Positions 8,268 to 17,909 are shown, numbered from the stretch's first letter. The stretch: DNA of 64,000 nt from Parvicella sp964387945 (GCA_964387945.1 CAYLYX010000003.1:1-64000), one strand, 5' to 3'. Notes: generated by a model not told the origin, from the letters alone. Numbers and translations: made by a program.

Positions 8268-8752
8268 TTTTCAGAACTTATTGTTTTAAGTACTACTGCT
8301 ACAGCGGGACAAATCTCTGCATTTTTTATCGTTAAAGGGAGAATCTTTTTCTGATTGCGCATATCAGTATGTGGATAAGCTGCACAGGCTTTGGGTCGTA
8401 CCTCGTATATGCTACAGTAATTATCAGCTCCTAAAAACGCGCAAGGAGTAGTTTGAAGCACATGGTCATTATCCTCATCTACTCTGAGATAGGTTTCAAT
8501 AAACGCCCCTGGTTTCATCCTTAGATGCTTGGCGATGCGCTCAATGTCCTTCTGCGTGAAGAGTGGTCCGGTAGTTTTACAGCAGTTGGCACAAGATAGG
8601 CAATCAATGCAATCGAAGGCTTGTTCATGTGCGGCATGAATTTTTTGGTCTACTTCACCATCTTTTGCTTTTTTTAGTGCCTGAACTCGTTTTTTGTAAA
8701 GCTTTCGGTTCGTGGCCGCCTCGTCTAGGTATGCACGGTACTCATCGAGCAT
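8264..8752 (-). CDS. YkgJ-type cysteine-cluster protein
   Basis: 162 residues from ATG at 8752. A charged helical N-terminus is followed by a CxxCxxCxxCC cluster (CIDCLSCANCC) and further cysteines in TTPCAFLG, YCSIYEVRPKAC and EICPA. This is the YkgJ/zinc- or iron-chelating cysteine-cluster family (PF03692), proposed to bind a metal or Fe-S cluster; its enzymatic role is not known. The start is one base after the TGA of the upstream TonB receptor gene (TGA-T-ATG), a layout suggesting translational coupling. A longer reading from 8833 would overlap the receptor and is rejected. Confidence 0.85.
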   Translation of the reverse strand: MLDEYRAYLDEAATNRKLYKKRVQALKKAKDGEVDQKIHAAHEQAFDCIDCLSCANCCKTTGPLFTQKDIERIAKHLRMKPGAFIETYLRVDEDNDHVLQTTPCAFLGADNYCSIYEVRPKACAAYPHTDMRNQKKILPLTIKNAEICPAVAVVLKTISSEN

Positions 8753-8753
8753 A

Positions 8754-11141
8754 TCAAAAGTCAATCTTGTAGTAGAAGATCGGCAAAAAGCCCAGTTGGT
8801 AGTTTTCTCGAATCGGATTGGCGCTCGGGTCACCAGGTACAGGAGCGTACGATAAACTAAGGATATTTTGCGTTCCCAAAATGTTGACTAAGTCAACACC
8901 TACTTCGTGCGTTACTTTCTTGGCATTGGCTTTGAATGTGAGTTTAACATCTGCTCGGAAGTAGTTCCTAAACTGATACTCATTAAAGTTCTCATCCAGA
9001 TAAACGACTTCGCCTTGTAGGTTGGAGGCTACAGTGTCTACCTCTCCATACCGTTGACCTCCAGCAGATGTCACTTTCATTCCAATCCCAATGGTCTTTT
9101 TATCTTTAATGACAAACTCTTTTCCGGCTAGTAGGTTTACCGCATAATTACCATTATACGTTGTGTTCCGCTCAATGCCATCAGAAGGGGTGTATCGAGA
9201 GTTATAGACCGCACCGCTCAACATCGCATGCCAGTTACCACTAAAATAGCGTTGTAAGGTTAACTCTACACCATAGTTATAACCTGTTCCAGTGTTTTGG
9301 AGCGTATCAGGAAAGAGTCTTGAAAACCCTCCTCCAGCGTTGGTAAGTGCGTAGGCTGAAGGTGAAACATTCACAGGTATTCCCGACAAAGCTTGGTAAT
9401 AGGTTTCTACTTTTCCTCCCAAGTTCTTGTTGAACTTGTGTGTGTAGCCAAGCACCACATGATTGGAATAGGTAAGTCCAACATCTGTGTTATGGGGCGT
9501 ATCATTTCCTGGTAACAGGTAAAAATAAGTATACAAAGGTTGCATTTGAGAGTGCCTTCCTAAGCCTAAGCTAATGGAACCTTTCTTAAAGGCATCCCAC
9601 TTTAGACCCAGTCTGGGTTCGATCGGAGAAAAAGCATTTCCAACCGATGTGTAGAAGCTGCTAATACCACCAGTAAGAACTAACTTATCCGTAAACTTAT
9701 GTTTCCAACTTATGTATGGTTGAAGATTGAAGTAATCGCCAGACGAATTCCATCTGAACTGATAGGTTTGTTGTTCGGAGTTGGTGGTCACACTATCCAG
9801 AAAACTATACGTTCCATAGTCTGCAACATACCCAACCTTCAGGACGTCTTTTTTTCCAAACTTACGATTCAATGAGGTAGCACTTGAGAACCTGAGGTTT
9901 CTAAATTCGTAAGACATGTATTGAGCCATACCCAGCAACTCAAACTCTCCATCTGATGTAATCGTTCTGGAGATCGTATCGTGCAAGGAATTTTGCTGAT
10001 CTAAGCTAGCCGTTAGTGTAGACTTGATATATGTGTTTTGATTCAACGGATGGGTGTAAGTTAATCCTCCCACATACATCTGAGTCCAGAAATACTGATC
10101 CTTTGTGTTTTCACCGTAGAGGTCAATCTCAGACGTGTCTTTTTGGTTGCTGATCAAAATGTCAATGCTGCTTTTACCTCCCAATCCCCACACAGCAAGG
10201 TTTCCTCCATTATCCAGCGGGAAGTTGAATTTTGCTGCAAAATCTTGATACTTTGGAATAGCAGACGTCCCGATATCAATCCCCAATGCATCAAAAATAC
10301 TTACTGTAGCGTATCGATACATTACCAAAAAAGAGGATCGATGCTTTTTGCTCAATGGACCTTCAGCCAGCAATTCTGCGCCCAGTAATCCGAGTTGTCC
10401 AGTAAATTCAAACTTCTCGTTGTTACCAGCTCTTAACTTTAGGTCGAAAACACCAGCAGTACTATTTCCATACTCTGCGGGGAAGGCGCCCGTGAAAAAG
10501 TCACTATTCGCCATAGATTTGTTGTTGATAATACTTTGTGGACCTCCGCTTGATCCTGCAATTGAGAAGTGATTGGGGTTGGGAATGGTAACTCCTTCTA
10601 CCCGATAGATCACGCCAAGTGGTGAATTACCTCTTACTACAATGTCATTTCTACTATCATCAGAGCCACTTACACCTGCAAAGTTAGAGGCCATACGAGC
10701 AGGGTCACCTCTACTACCTGCATAACGGTTGGTTTCCTCTACAGAGAATTGTTGAGCACTAACTACTGCCATTTCGTTAGCCACTTCTTTGTTGTCCGCA
10801 GCCACTACCTTAAATTCTTCCATTACCTGAGAAGATTCCTCTAACTCCACGTTCACGATGGTTTCTCTTCCAGAATTTACCTCAATTGTGAGAACTTGGA
10901 CATTGTATCCAATGAAAGAAACTTTTATCTGTTGCCGTCCTAATGGAACATCTTTTATCTTGAAATTTCCAGCAACATCGGTAGCCGCTCCATACATTTT
11001 AGTCGTGTCGCTAGTCACGAGTACATTCACTCCTGGTAGTGGGAATTTAGATTCTGAATCTACCACCTTACCTTTTACCGTTTGCTGCGCTATGCCCAAA
11101 CTTGAGCACAGGATAAGAAGGAGTATTAGTAAATTTCTCAT
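8754..11141 (-). CDS. TonB-dependent outer-membrane receptor with carboxypeptidase-regulatory-like domain
   Basis: 795 residues from ATG at 11141. Signal peptide (MRNLLILLLILCSSLGIAQ), then a CarboxypepD_reg-like β domain (QTVKGKVVDSES..PLPGVNVLV..) over ~90 residues, a plug domain with the usual RGNSPLGVIYRVEGV segment, and a long β-barrel ending in an aromatic residue (YYKIDF). It would import a ligand across the outer membrane using TonB energy; substrate unknown. There is no SusD partner, so it is not a polysaccharide-locus SusC pair. The coupled downstream cysteine-cluster gene might hint at metal-related cargo, but that is inference. A TTG at 11162 gives a worse N-terminus, so the ATG was chosen. 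Confidence 0.9.
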   Translation of the reverse strand: MRNLLILLLILCSSLGIAQQTVKGKVVDSESKFPLPGVNVLVTSDTTKMYGAATDVAGNFKIKDVPLGRQQIKVSFIGYNVQVLTIEVNSGRETIVNVELEESSQVMEEFKVVAADNKEVANEMAVVSAQQFSVEETNRYAGSRGDPARMASNFAGVSGSDDSRNDIVVRGNSPLGVIYRVEGVTIPNPNHFSIAGSSGGPQSIINNKSMANSDFFTGAFPAEYGNSTAGVFDLKLRAGNNEKFEFTGQLGLLGAELLAEGPLSKKHRSSFLVMYRYATVSIFDALGIDIGTSAIPKYQDFAAKFNFPLDNGGNLAVWGLGGKSSIDILISNQKDTSEIDLYGENTKDQYFWTQMYVGGLTYTHPLNQNTYIKSTLTASLDQQNSLHDTISRTITSDGEFELLGMAQYMSYEFRNLRFSSATSLNRKFGKKDVLKVGYVADYGTYSFLDSVTTNSEQQTYQFRWNSSGDYFNLQPYISWKHKFTDKLVLTGGISSFYTSVGNAFSPIEPRLGLKWDAFKKGSISLGLGRHSQMQPLYTYFYLLPGNDTPHNTDVGLTYSNHVVLGYTHKFNKNLGGKVETYYQALSGIPVNVSPSAYALTNAGGGFSRLFPDTLQNTGTGYNYGVELTLQRYFSGNWHAMLSGAVYNSRYTPSDGIERNTTYNGNYAVNLLAGKEFVIKDKKTIGIGMKVTSAGGQRYGEVDTVASNLQGEVVYLDENFNEYQFRNYFRADVKLTFKANAKKVTHEVGVDLVNILGTQNILSLSYAPVPGDPSANPIRENYQLGFLPIFYYKIDF

Positions 11142-11316
11142 GGTAATAATTGTTTTTGCCAAATTAATAATTCTTGTTCAGGTGATAACATGTAAGGCGA
11201 ATAAATCATTTTTATTACTGCGTTATGAAATCGAGTGCAAGGTAGGAGGGTTAATCGCATCGGAAAAAACGAAAAAGTAAAAATACGTACTTTTAGTCAG
11301 GGCAGTTTTTTGTCTC

Positions 11317-12249
11317 TTATTTGATATCTAGAAACGGATGGTAGGTGTAATCCGTGCTGTAGTCTGATGAGAATTCACAATCAATTAGGATGTATTTTGC
11401 TGGATCTTGAAAAATTTGCAGATCAGGGTGTTTTCTTTTGTCTTTCCAATCGGTCCATAACCAGGGAGGATTGGCGCCTTCACCATGTGATCCGCGAATG
11501 GTTTCATCCGAATGGAAGAATTCTTCATTTTCTCGATGATCCAAAAGTTGATTGGAATCCAGAAAACTGATCAAGCGGTAGTGTTTGTCTTTTGGAGTTG
11601 TAATCTCCCTGTTTTCAGGGATATACCTGCAATGTTTTCGCTCTGGTTTGAAGAAGGATTCGTCTAATTTGATGCCATGCCCACGTGGTTGCTGATAGGA
11701 AACAGGATGTGTATTTTCAAGTGTTCCAGCATTGAATCGACTCGAAAGAAGAGTTAGTTTTTTGGAATCATTTGAGTAGTAGTAGCGTTTTAGCGAAAGG
11801 TGAAAAACACTATACCCAAGGAGTAGTTTCCCCCATTTAGAGCTGTCTTTTTCGATCACAAGAATGACGCCTTCTAGGTCGTTTTCGTGTTGGGCAAAGT
11901 GAAAAAAGTTACATCGCGTCCAGTCTCTTGGATGAAAATATCCGTAGGTTATAAAGTAGTGTGTTGAAGTAGCGGCTACATAATAATATAGTGCAGGTTG
12001 AGTTGGAAAGGTTTCTAAATTATCCCAGTTATTGGTTGCGTCCCAGTCTCTGTCAAAATCAATGGTGGAAAGTGAGTCACTTTTTCCCTTTAAAGCGTTT
12101 GTGTTGAAGAGTCCATCTCCTGTTCGAATTGACTGATAGTGAACAGGTGCCCAGTGTTGAGCAAGTTTACGGTAAAAAAGGGTGTCACCTTGACAGAAGC
12201 CCGAGAGGGTCGTAAATAGAGGTAGAAATAAAAGCCAGAAGTCTTTCAA
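11317..12249 (-). CDS. Secreted protein of unknown function, weak resemblance to Vps62-like family
   Basis: 310 residues with a signal peptide (MKDFWLLFLPLFTTLSGFCQ). After it comes a segment YRKLAQHWAPVHYQS and then paired motifs: YYYVAATSTHYFITYGYFHPRDW, an H-x2-N-D-x-E-G motif (QHENDLEGVILVIE) and a PRGHGI motif. This order (ApxPv, aromatic strand, H..D.E, GHG) is reminiscent of Vps62/DUF946 proteins, but I cannot confirm it by eye. No catalytic assignment is made. It lies 12 bases downstream of the glutathione peroxidase gene on the same strand. Confidence 0.7.
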   Translation of the reverse strand: MKDFWLLFLPLFTTLSGFCQGDTLFYRKLAQHWAPVHYQSIRTGDGLFNTNALKGKSDSLSTIDFDRDWDATNNWDNLETFPTQPALYYYVAATSTHYFITYGYFHPRDWTRCNFFHFAQHENDLEGVILVIEKDSSKWGKLLLGYSVFHLSLKRYYYSNDSKKLTLLSSRFNAGTLENTHPVSYQQPRGHGIKLDESFFKPERKHCRYIPENREITTPKDKHYRLISFLDSNQLLDHRENEEFFHSDETIRGSHGEGANPPWLWTDWKDKRKHPDLQIFQDPAKYILIDCEFSSDYSTDYTYHPFLDIK

Positions 12250-12261
12250 CTTAGGTTGAGA

Positions 12262-12825
12262 TTAGTTTTTCTCAATCCAATCGATGATCTCTTGATCCAT
12301 GGGCGTTGTAGTGGGGTCGATTACTTTTTCTAACGTTCCATCTTCACCAATGAGGAATTTTTGAAAGTTCCATTTAACCTTAGCATCCGTTACGCCATTC
12401 TTAGCCTCCGAAGTCAAGAAGTCATAGATGGGATGGATGTCTTTACCTTTTACAGATATTTTTGCCATCATTGGGAAGGATACACCGTAGTTCTTTTTAC
12501 AAAATTCAGCAATCTCTTCATTGGTGCCCGGCTCTTGTTTCATAAAATCATTGGCAGGAAAACCGATGATGACAAAGTTTTTGTCTTTGTATTGCTGATA
12601 GAGTTTCTCTAGTTCTTCGTATTGAGGAGTTAGCCCACATTTAGAAGCGGTGTTGACAATCATGACCTTTTTTCCTTTGAGGGAAGAAAAGTCAAATTCA
12701 TCTCCATATAAATCTTCTACTTTGAATTGATAAATTGTTTTGTCCATGGGTTTGTTTAGTATAAATGCGCTCAGGATCAATATTGCTCCCGTTGCGAAAA
12801 GTGTAAGAATTGATTTCGTTTTCAT
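12262..12825 (-). CDS. Glutathione peroxidase family (thioredoxin-dependent type), membrane-anchored or exported
   Basis: 187 residues: a hydrophobic N-terminus (residues 6-24) acting as signal or anchor, then the GPx fold. Catalytic residues are C63 (NTASKCGLT), Q97 (FMKQEPG), W152 and N153 (KWNFQKF). A second cysteine, C109 (AEFCKKNYG), sits where thioredoxin-dependent GPx enzymes keep their resolving cysteine, so the reductant is probably thioredoxin rather than glutathione. It reduces hydrogen peroxide or lipid hydroperoxides, here likely in the periplasm. Confidence 0.9.
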   Translation of the reverse strand: MKTKSILTLFATGAILILSAFILNKPMDKTIYQFKVEDLYGDEFDFSSLKGKKVMIVNTASKCGLTPQYEELEKLYQQYKDKNFVIIGFPANDFMKQEPGTNEEIAEFCKKNYGVSFPMMAKISVKGKDIHPIYDFLTSEAKNGVTDAKVKWNFQKFLIGEDGTLEKVIDPTTTPMDQEIIDWIEKN

Positions 12826-12850
12826 GTCTTTGGTTTAACGTAATAACAAG

Positions 12851-13360
12851 CTAGGAAGTTTTTTGTTTATAAATAGGAACGTTTGAACAAGCCTCTCCAA
12901 ACATCAGCGATTTAACGATAGGAAGCAATTTGCTTGCCATTGTGCTAAATGCGCTAGAAGGAATCTCTTTGTCACTACATCCTTTAATGAGGACTCTTTT
13001 GTTGTGAAAATGAGTTACATCAAATTGGGTAATAGATTCATTAAAAAGCACTTCATTAAACTGTTGGGGTGTTCCATTAAAATATCTTTTGCAGTTGTTT
13101 TGCAGCTTGTTGGCAATCATCAACCAAGCCCAATTCGGGATGATGGCGTCTACAGAAGAGAAAAAGCACACATAGTGACCTTGGTATTGCGTCCAATCGT
13201 GTTCGTTGAGGTGTTTTTTAAACTCTTTTTCTTTTACGATCATTTCTTGAAACAGCCAAGGTTTGATGTCTAGGCTGGCTTTTGGAGTTGGATCGTACAA
13301 GTCGCCTAGTTCAAGTGTTTCTAAGCCACTTTTGGCTATTTTATTTTCAATTTCACCCAT
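12851..13360 (-). CDS. DUF2480 family protein
   Basis: 169 residues, soluble, no signal peptide. The N-terminal SGLETLELGDLYDPTP, the central PNWAWLMIANKL and the C-terminal IKGCSDKEIPSSAF..GEACSNVPIYK with conserved cysteines match the Bacteroidota-specific DUF2480 family. The start ATG shares one base with the TAA of the upstream SufT-like gene (TAATG), so the pair is very likely translated together. The association suggests a role connected to iron-sulfur cluster assembly, by inference only. Confidence 0.85.
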   Translation of the reverse strand: MGEIENKIAKSGLETLELGDLYDPTPKASLDIKPWLFQEMIVKEKEFKKHLNEHDWTQYQGHYVCFFSSVDAIIPNWAWLMIANKLQNNCKRYFNGTPQQFNEVLFNESITQFDVTHFHNKRVLIKGCSDKEIPSSAFSTMASKLLPIVKSLMFGEACSNVPIYKQKTS

Positions 13361-13710
13361 TACAAAAAACCTAATTCTAGTTTAGCTTCCTCGCTCATAA
13401 ATTCCTGATTCCATGGTGGGTCAAACACGATTTGTACATCTGCTGAGGTGACACCGTTTACAAGTCCAGTCTTTTCCTTTACTTCTGCAGGCATCGATTC
13501 AGCAACAGGGCAGTTAGGTGAGGTGAGGGTCATTTCTATCATCACGTTAAACTCATCGTCCACTTTGATTTCATAGATGAGACCTAGTTCAAAAATGTCC
13601 ACAGGTATCTCAGGGTCATAAATTGTCTTTAACATATTAATGATTTTTTTTTGCAAAAGTTTCTTTGCTTCCTTTTTGTCAATACCATGTAAATCAACTT
13701 CCTCAGCCAT
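13360..13710 (-). CDS. SufT-like MIP18 family (DUF59) protein, iron-sulfur cluster maturation
   Basis: 116 residues. The MIP18 core is visible: MLKTIYDPEIPVDIFELGLIYEI, then MTLTSPNCP with the conserved cysteine, and FDPPWNQEFMSEEAKLELGFL at the C-terminus. This family assists Fe-S cluster delivery to target proteins. An N-terminal charged extension (~20 residues) precedes the core. In many Bacteroidota it follows sufE/sufS, but here the upstream side is a long non-coding region, so it heads its own two-gene unit with DUF2480. Confidence 0.88.
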   Translation of the reverse strand: MAEEVDLHGIDKKEAKKLLQKKIINMLKTIYDPEIPVDIFELGLIYEIKVDDEFNVMIEMTLTSPNCPVAESMPAEVKEKTGLVNGVTSADVQIVFDPPWNQEFMSEEAKLELGFL

Positions 13711-14369
13711 GTCTTTTTCTTGTTTAGAATTATTCTAAGTACAAATTTAGAAGGTTTTCTTCCTTTTGACGTGAGTTCTGTCTTTTTTTTGAAATTGATC
13801 GGGCTAGTTCAGGATATTTATTTTGTTGAAAACAATTCAATTATTGAATTTATTTAGACGCGATCAAAAACTTTAGTTTGATTTTACAGAATAAAATTTC
13901 AATCTCCATTGCGCGTTAATATTATTGTTTTGGCAATAGGTGTAATAGGTGTTTTTTGTTGTTTTTAACATCGCTAATTTGATAAGCATTTAGACTGCTA
14001 ATCAAAACCTATTATATCATACTGTAAATTAGCATTGTGCAAAGGTTGAGAGCCCAAAATCATTTGATGAAATGGCGAATTTTTGCGACAAAAAGTTCTT
14101 TTGCTTGAATTTCAAAGGGTTACGCTACTTATTAAAATGTCGTGTTGAAAACTTGAAAAATTGTGGACTAAATTAACTTGGGTTGAGAGAGAATTTTTTT
14201 GACTTTTGTTGTCCTCGAAAGATGGAAAAATACCTTTCCTAAAAGTCGATTACTTTACGTACATTTTGAGTAAAGTGCAAAAATTGGGTTTTTGTGCTAA
14301 AGGCTTTTTTTCCCTTTTATTTTCGAGCATTTAGAAACTATTATACTAATTTTTTAAAGCATATAAGAG
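13711..14369. other. 659-bp AT-rich non-coding region between divergent sufT-like and nrdB genes
   Basis: No credible coding frame was found on either strand. The stretch must hold the divergent promoters of the SufT-like/DUF2480 pair and of nrdBA. It contains an imperfect inverted repeat at 13979-14005 and another A/T-rich dyad around 13866-13885. I could not recognise a riboswitch or an NrdR-box pair by eye. A T-rich tract at 14306-14322 lies about 50 bp upstream of nrdB. Confidence 0.7.
13979..14005. repeat. Inverted repeat in the nrdB upstream region
   Basis: Arms TTGATAAGCA and TGCTAATCAA are 10 bp each with one mismatch around a 7-base spacer. It lies about 365 bp upstream of nrdB. It could be an operator dyad or an RNA hairpin; there is no T-run after it, so it is not an intrinsic terminator. 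Confidence 0.45.
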
Positions 14370-15434
14370 ATGTCAGAAGATTTGAGTCCAAAGTCAACAG
14401 CAGCAGAAGAGTTAAAAGTAAATGATGTGAAATTGGATGGTGTACTACCTGAAAATACGCAAGTAGAGGAGCCTATTTTAAAAGATGATCCGAATAGATT
14501 CGTGATCTTCCCAATTAAACATCATGACATTTGGCAAATGTATAAAACGCAGCAGGCGATGATTTGGACGGCAGAGGAATTGGATCTTGCAGCTGACTTA
14601 AACGATTGGGAAAATAAACTGAATGACGATGAGCGATTCTTTATCAAGCATGTCTTAGCATTTTTTGCAGCATCAGATGGAATCGTAAACGAAAACCTAG
14701 CTGAAAACTTTTTGAGTGAAGTACAATATGCTGAAGCGAAGTTTTTCTACGGCTTCCAAATTATGATGGAGAATGTTCACTCTGAAACGTATTCATTGTT
14801 GATCGATACGTACATCAAAGATTCAAAAGAGAAAGATTATTTGTTCAACGCAATTGAAACTTTTCCTCCAGTTAAGAAAAAAGCAGAGTGGGCATTGCGA
14901 TGGATTGAGAACGGTACATTCGCTCAGCGCTTAATTGCTTTTGCTGCAGTAGAAGGGATTTTCTTCTCAGGATCTTTCTGTTCGATTTTCTGGTTGAAGA
15001 AGAGAGGATTGATGCCAGGATTGACATTTTCAAACGAGTTGATTTCGAGAGATGAAGGACTTCACTGTGATTTCGCTTGTTTGCTTTACAACGAGCACTT
15101 AGAGAATCAATTGGATAAAGAAGAGGTAGCTGAGATCATTATGGATGCTGTTGAGATTGAGAAGGAATTTGTTGTTGAATCACTACCCGTTAGATTGATA
15201 GGAATGAATTCAGACCTAATGTGTCAGTACATTGAGTTTGTAGCAGATAGATTGCTTGTAGAATTGGGTAACGAAAAGGTGTACAACGTGAAGAACCCAT
15301 TTGACTTTATGGATATGATCAACTTGCAAGGGAAAACAAATTTCTTTGAGAAGCGAGTTGGAGAATATCAAAAAGCAGGAGTGAAGAATGGAACAACAGA
15401 AGGGAACTCATTTAGTTTAGACGCAGATTTCTAA
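14370..15434 (+). CDS. nrdB: Class I ribonucleotide reductase, beta subunit
   Basis: 354 residues. It houses the di-iron/tyrosyl radical cofactor that starts deoxyribonucleotide formation. D103, E134, H137 and Y141 (MENVHSETYSLLIDTYI) have exactly the spacing of the mouse R2 ligands and radical tyrosine, so this is a class Ia, eukaryote-like R2 with its tyrosine present. The C-terminal SFSLDADF is the R1-binding tail. It starts with ATG after the long non-coding region and is followed by nrdA 117 bp later, with a shared terminator after nrdA. Confidence 0.96.
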   Translation: MSEDLSPKSTAAEELKVNDVKLDGVLPENTQVEEPILKDDPNRFVIFPIKHHDIWQMYKTQQAMIWTAEELDLAADLNDWENKLNDDERFFIKHVLAFFAASDGIVNENLAENFLSEVQYAEAKFFYGFQIMMENVHSETYSLLIDTYIKDSKEKDYLFNAIETFPPVKKKAEWALRWIENGTFAQRLIAFAAVEGIFFSGSFCSIFWLKKRGLMPGLTFSNELISRDEGLHCDFACLLYNEHLENQLDKEEVAEIIMDAVEIEKEFVVESLPVRLIGMNSDLMCQYIEFVADRLLVELGNEKVYNVKNPFDFMDMINLQGKTNFFEKRVGEYQKAGVKNGTTEGNSFSLDADF

Positions 15435-15551
15435 AAAAGAAAACAAACAAAAACCAACCACACTATCTTCCCCAAAGTCTGTCAAGAATTTGGGGATGGG
15501 TTGGCAGAATATAAAACCACAATTTTAATACCCACAAAAACTTCAAACAGC

Positions 15552-17909
15552 ATGTATGTAATAAAAAGAGACGGCAGAAAAGAAGCAGTGAAGTTTGACA
15601 AGATCACTGCACGGATACAAAAACTATGTTACGGACTCAATCCATTGGTTACCCCAGAAAAGGTGGCCATGAGAGTGATTGAAGGTTTGTACGATGGTGT
15701 TACCACTATTGAACTGGATAACCTTGCAGCAGAAGTAGCTGCAACCATGACAATAACCCACCCTGATTATGCTTTGTTAGCATCTAGAATTGCCGTTTCT
15801 AACTTACATAAAAATACAACCAAGTCATTTACTGAGACTATGAAGACCTTGTACGAGTACAAGGATCCTAAGACTGGAGCAGACGCACCTTTGATCGCGG
15901 ATGACGTTTGGGACGTAATTCAAAAACATTCAGACGTACTAGATTCAACGATCATCTTCGATAGAGATTTTAGATACGACTACTTTGGGTTTAAAACACT
16001 AGAAAGATCATACCTACTTAAGACCAACGGTAAGATCACAGAAAGACCTCAGCACATGATCATGCGTGTAGCAGTTGGTATCCACATGGATGATATCGAG
16101 TCTGTTGTTGAAACGTATAACTACATGAGTGAAGGTTGGTTTACACATGCTACACCAACGCTATTTAATTCAGGTACACCAAAACCTCAAATGTCATCTT
16201 GTTTCTTGTTGACAACAAAAGAAGATAGTATTTCGGGAATCTACGATACGTTAAAGCAATGTGCGCAAATTTCTCAGTCTGCAGGTGGTATTGGTCTATC
16301 TATTCACGACATTAGAGCTACTGGTTCATACATCAAAGGAACCAACGGTACATCCAATGGAATTGTGCCAATGCTGAGAGTGTTCAACGATACCGCAAGA
16401 TATGTGGATCAAGGAGGAGGAAAAAGAAAAGGCTCTTTTGCAATCTACATGGAGCCTTGGCACGCAGATGTTTTTGATTTCCTAGACCTTAAAAAGAACA
16501 CAGGAAAAGAAGAGAACAGAGCTAGAGATCTTTTCTACGCAATGTGGACACCAGACTTGTTCATGAAAAGAGTAGAAGATAATGCTGATTGGACGTTAAT
16601 GTGTCCAAATGAATGTCCTGGACTTTCCGATACTTATGGTAAAGAGTTTGAAAAACTTTACACTAAGTACGAAGCAGAAGGTAAGGGTAGAAAGACAATC
16701 AAGGCACAAGACCTTTGGTTTAAGATTTTGGAATCTCAAATCGAAACTGGTACACCATACATGTTGTACAAGGATGCGGCAAACGAGAAGTCAAACCAAA
16801 AGAACTTAGGTACAATCAAATCATCGAACTTGTGTACAGAGATTATGGAGTATACAGCTCCGGATGAAGTAGCAGTTTGTAACTTGGCATCTATCGCACT
16901 TCCTAAGTTTGTTAAAGACGGACAGTTCGATCACGAAAAGTTATTCCAAGTAGCTTACAGAGTTACTAAGAACTTAGATAAAGTAATCGATAGAAACTAT
17001 TACCCAGTTCCAGAAGCGCGTAACTCAAACATGAGACACCGCCCTATTGGAATTGGAGTGCAAGGATTGGCAGATGCTTTTATCTTGATGAGATATCCGT
17101 TTGATTCTCCAGAAGCGAAAGCATTAAACAAAGAAGTTTTTGAAACGATTTATTATGCAGCAGTTACTGCTTCTAAGGATTTGGCCATCGAAAATGGAGC
17201 TTATGAAACATGGAAAGGTTCTCCAATTTCAGAAGGAGAGTTCCAGTTTGATATGTGGGGTGTTACACCAACAGACAGATGGGAATGGGATGTGTTGAGA
17301 GAAGAAGTAAAAGAGCATGGCGTTAGAAACTCATTGTTGCTTGCACCAATGCCTACGGCTTCTACAGCACAAATTCTTGGGAACAATGAATGTTTTGAAC
17401 CATACACGTCAAACGTATATACAAGAAGAGTACTCTCTGGAGAGTTTATCATCGTAAATAAACACCTATTGAGAGATTTAGTGAAGTTAGGTTTGTGGAA
17501 TGATTCGCTCAAAAACAAACTAATGGCAGCTAACGGTTCAGTGCAGAACATTGATGAAATTCCTGATAACATTAAAGAGCTATACAAGACAGCTTGGGAG
17601 ATTTCTCAGAAAGCAATCATTGAGATGGCTGCCGACAGAGGGGCTTACATTGATCAGTCGCAATCGTTGAACATCTTTATGGAGAATGCCAACTTCGCAA
17701 AATTGACTTCAATGCACTTCTATGGTTGGAAGCAAGGGTTAAAAACAGGAATGTATTACCTGAGAACCAAAGCGGCTACAGATGCGATCAAGTTTACGTT
17801 AGATAAATCAACAATTGAACAGCCTAAAGCGAAGACAGAGGAAGAAAGACAAGCAGAAATCGCATGTTCATTGGACGATCCAGACAACTGTGAAATGTGT
17901 AGCGGATAA
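15552..17909 (+). CDS. nrdA: Class I ribonucleotide reductase, alpha subunit
   Basis: 785 residues from ATG at 15552. An N-terminal ATP-cone (MYVIKRDGRKEAVKFDKI...) gives allosteric activity control. The catalytic barrel shows SSCFLL, NLCTEI and NECFEPY, and the C-terminus carries the redox pair in CEMCSG that passes electrons from thioredoxin. An earlier TTG at 15501 would add 17 residues unlike the family, so the ATG that begins the ATP-cone is preferred. It forms the holoenzyme with the adjacent NrdB in the cytoplasm. Confidence 0.95.
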   Translation: MYVIKRDGRKEAVKFDKITARIQKLCYGLNPLVTPEKVAMRVIEGLYDGVTTIELDNLAAEVAATMTITHPDYALLASRIAVSNLHKNTTKSFTETMKTLYEYKDPKTGADAPLIADDVWDVIQKHSDVLDSTIIFDRDFRYDYFGFKTLERSYLLKTNGKITERPQHMIMRVAVGIHMDDIESVVETYNYMSEGWFTHATPTLFNSGTPKPQMSSCFLLTTKEDSISGIYDTLKQCAQISQSAGGIGLSIHDIRATGSYIKGTNGTSNGIVPMLRVFNDTARYVDQGGGKRKGSFAIYMEPWHADVFDFLDLKKNTGKEENRARDLFYAMWTPDLFMKRVEDNADWTLMCPNECPGLSDTYGKEFEKLYTKYEAEGKGRKTIKAQDLWFKILESQIETGTPYMLYKDAANEKSNQKNLGTIKSSNLCTEIMEYTAPDEVAVCNLASIALPKFVKDGQFDHEKLFQVAYRVTKNLDKVIDRNYYPVPEARNSNMRHRPIGIGVQGLADAFILMRYPFDSPEAKALNKEVFETIYYAAVTASKDLAIENGAYETWKGSPISEGEFQFDMWGVTPTDRWEWDVLREEVKEHGVRNSLLLAPMPTASTAQILGNNECFEPYTSNVYTRRVLSGEFIIVNKHLLRDLVKLGLWNDSLKNKLMAANGSVQNIDEIPDNIKELYKTAWEISQKAIIEMAADRGAYIDQSQSLNIFMENANFAKLTSMHFYGWKQGLKTGMYYLRTKAATDAIKFTLDKSTIEQPKAKTEEERQAEIACSLDDPDNCEMCSG

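Noticed and set aside
13866..13885. A/T-rich dyad as a regulator site
   Set aside because: The arms are unequal and the composition is nearly all A/T, so chance pairing is likely.
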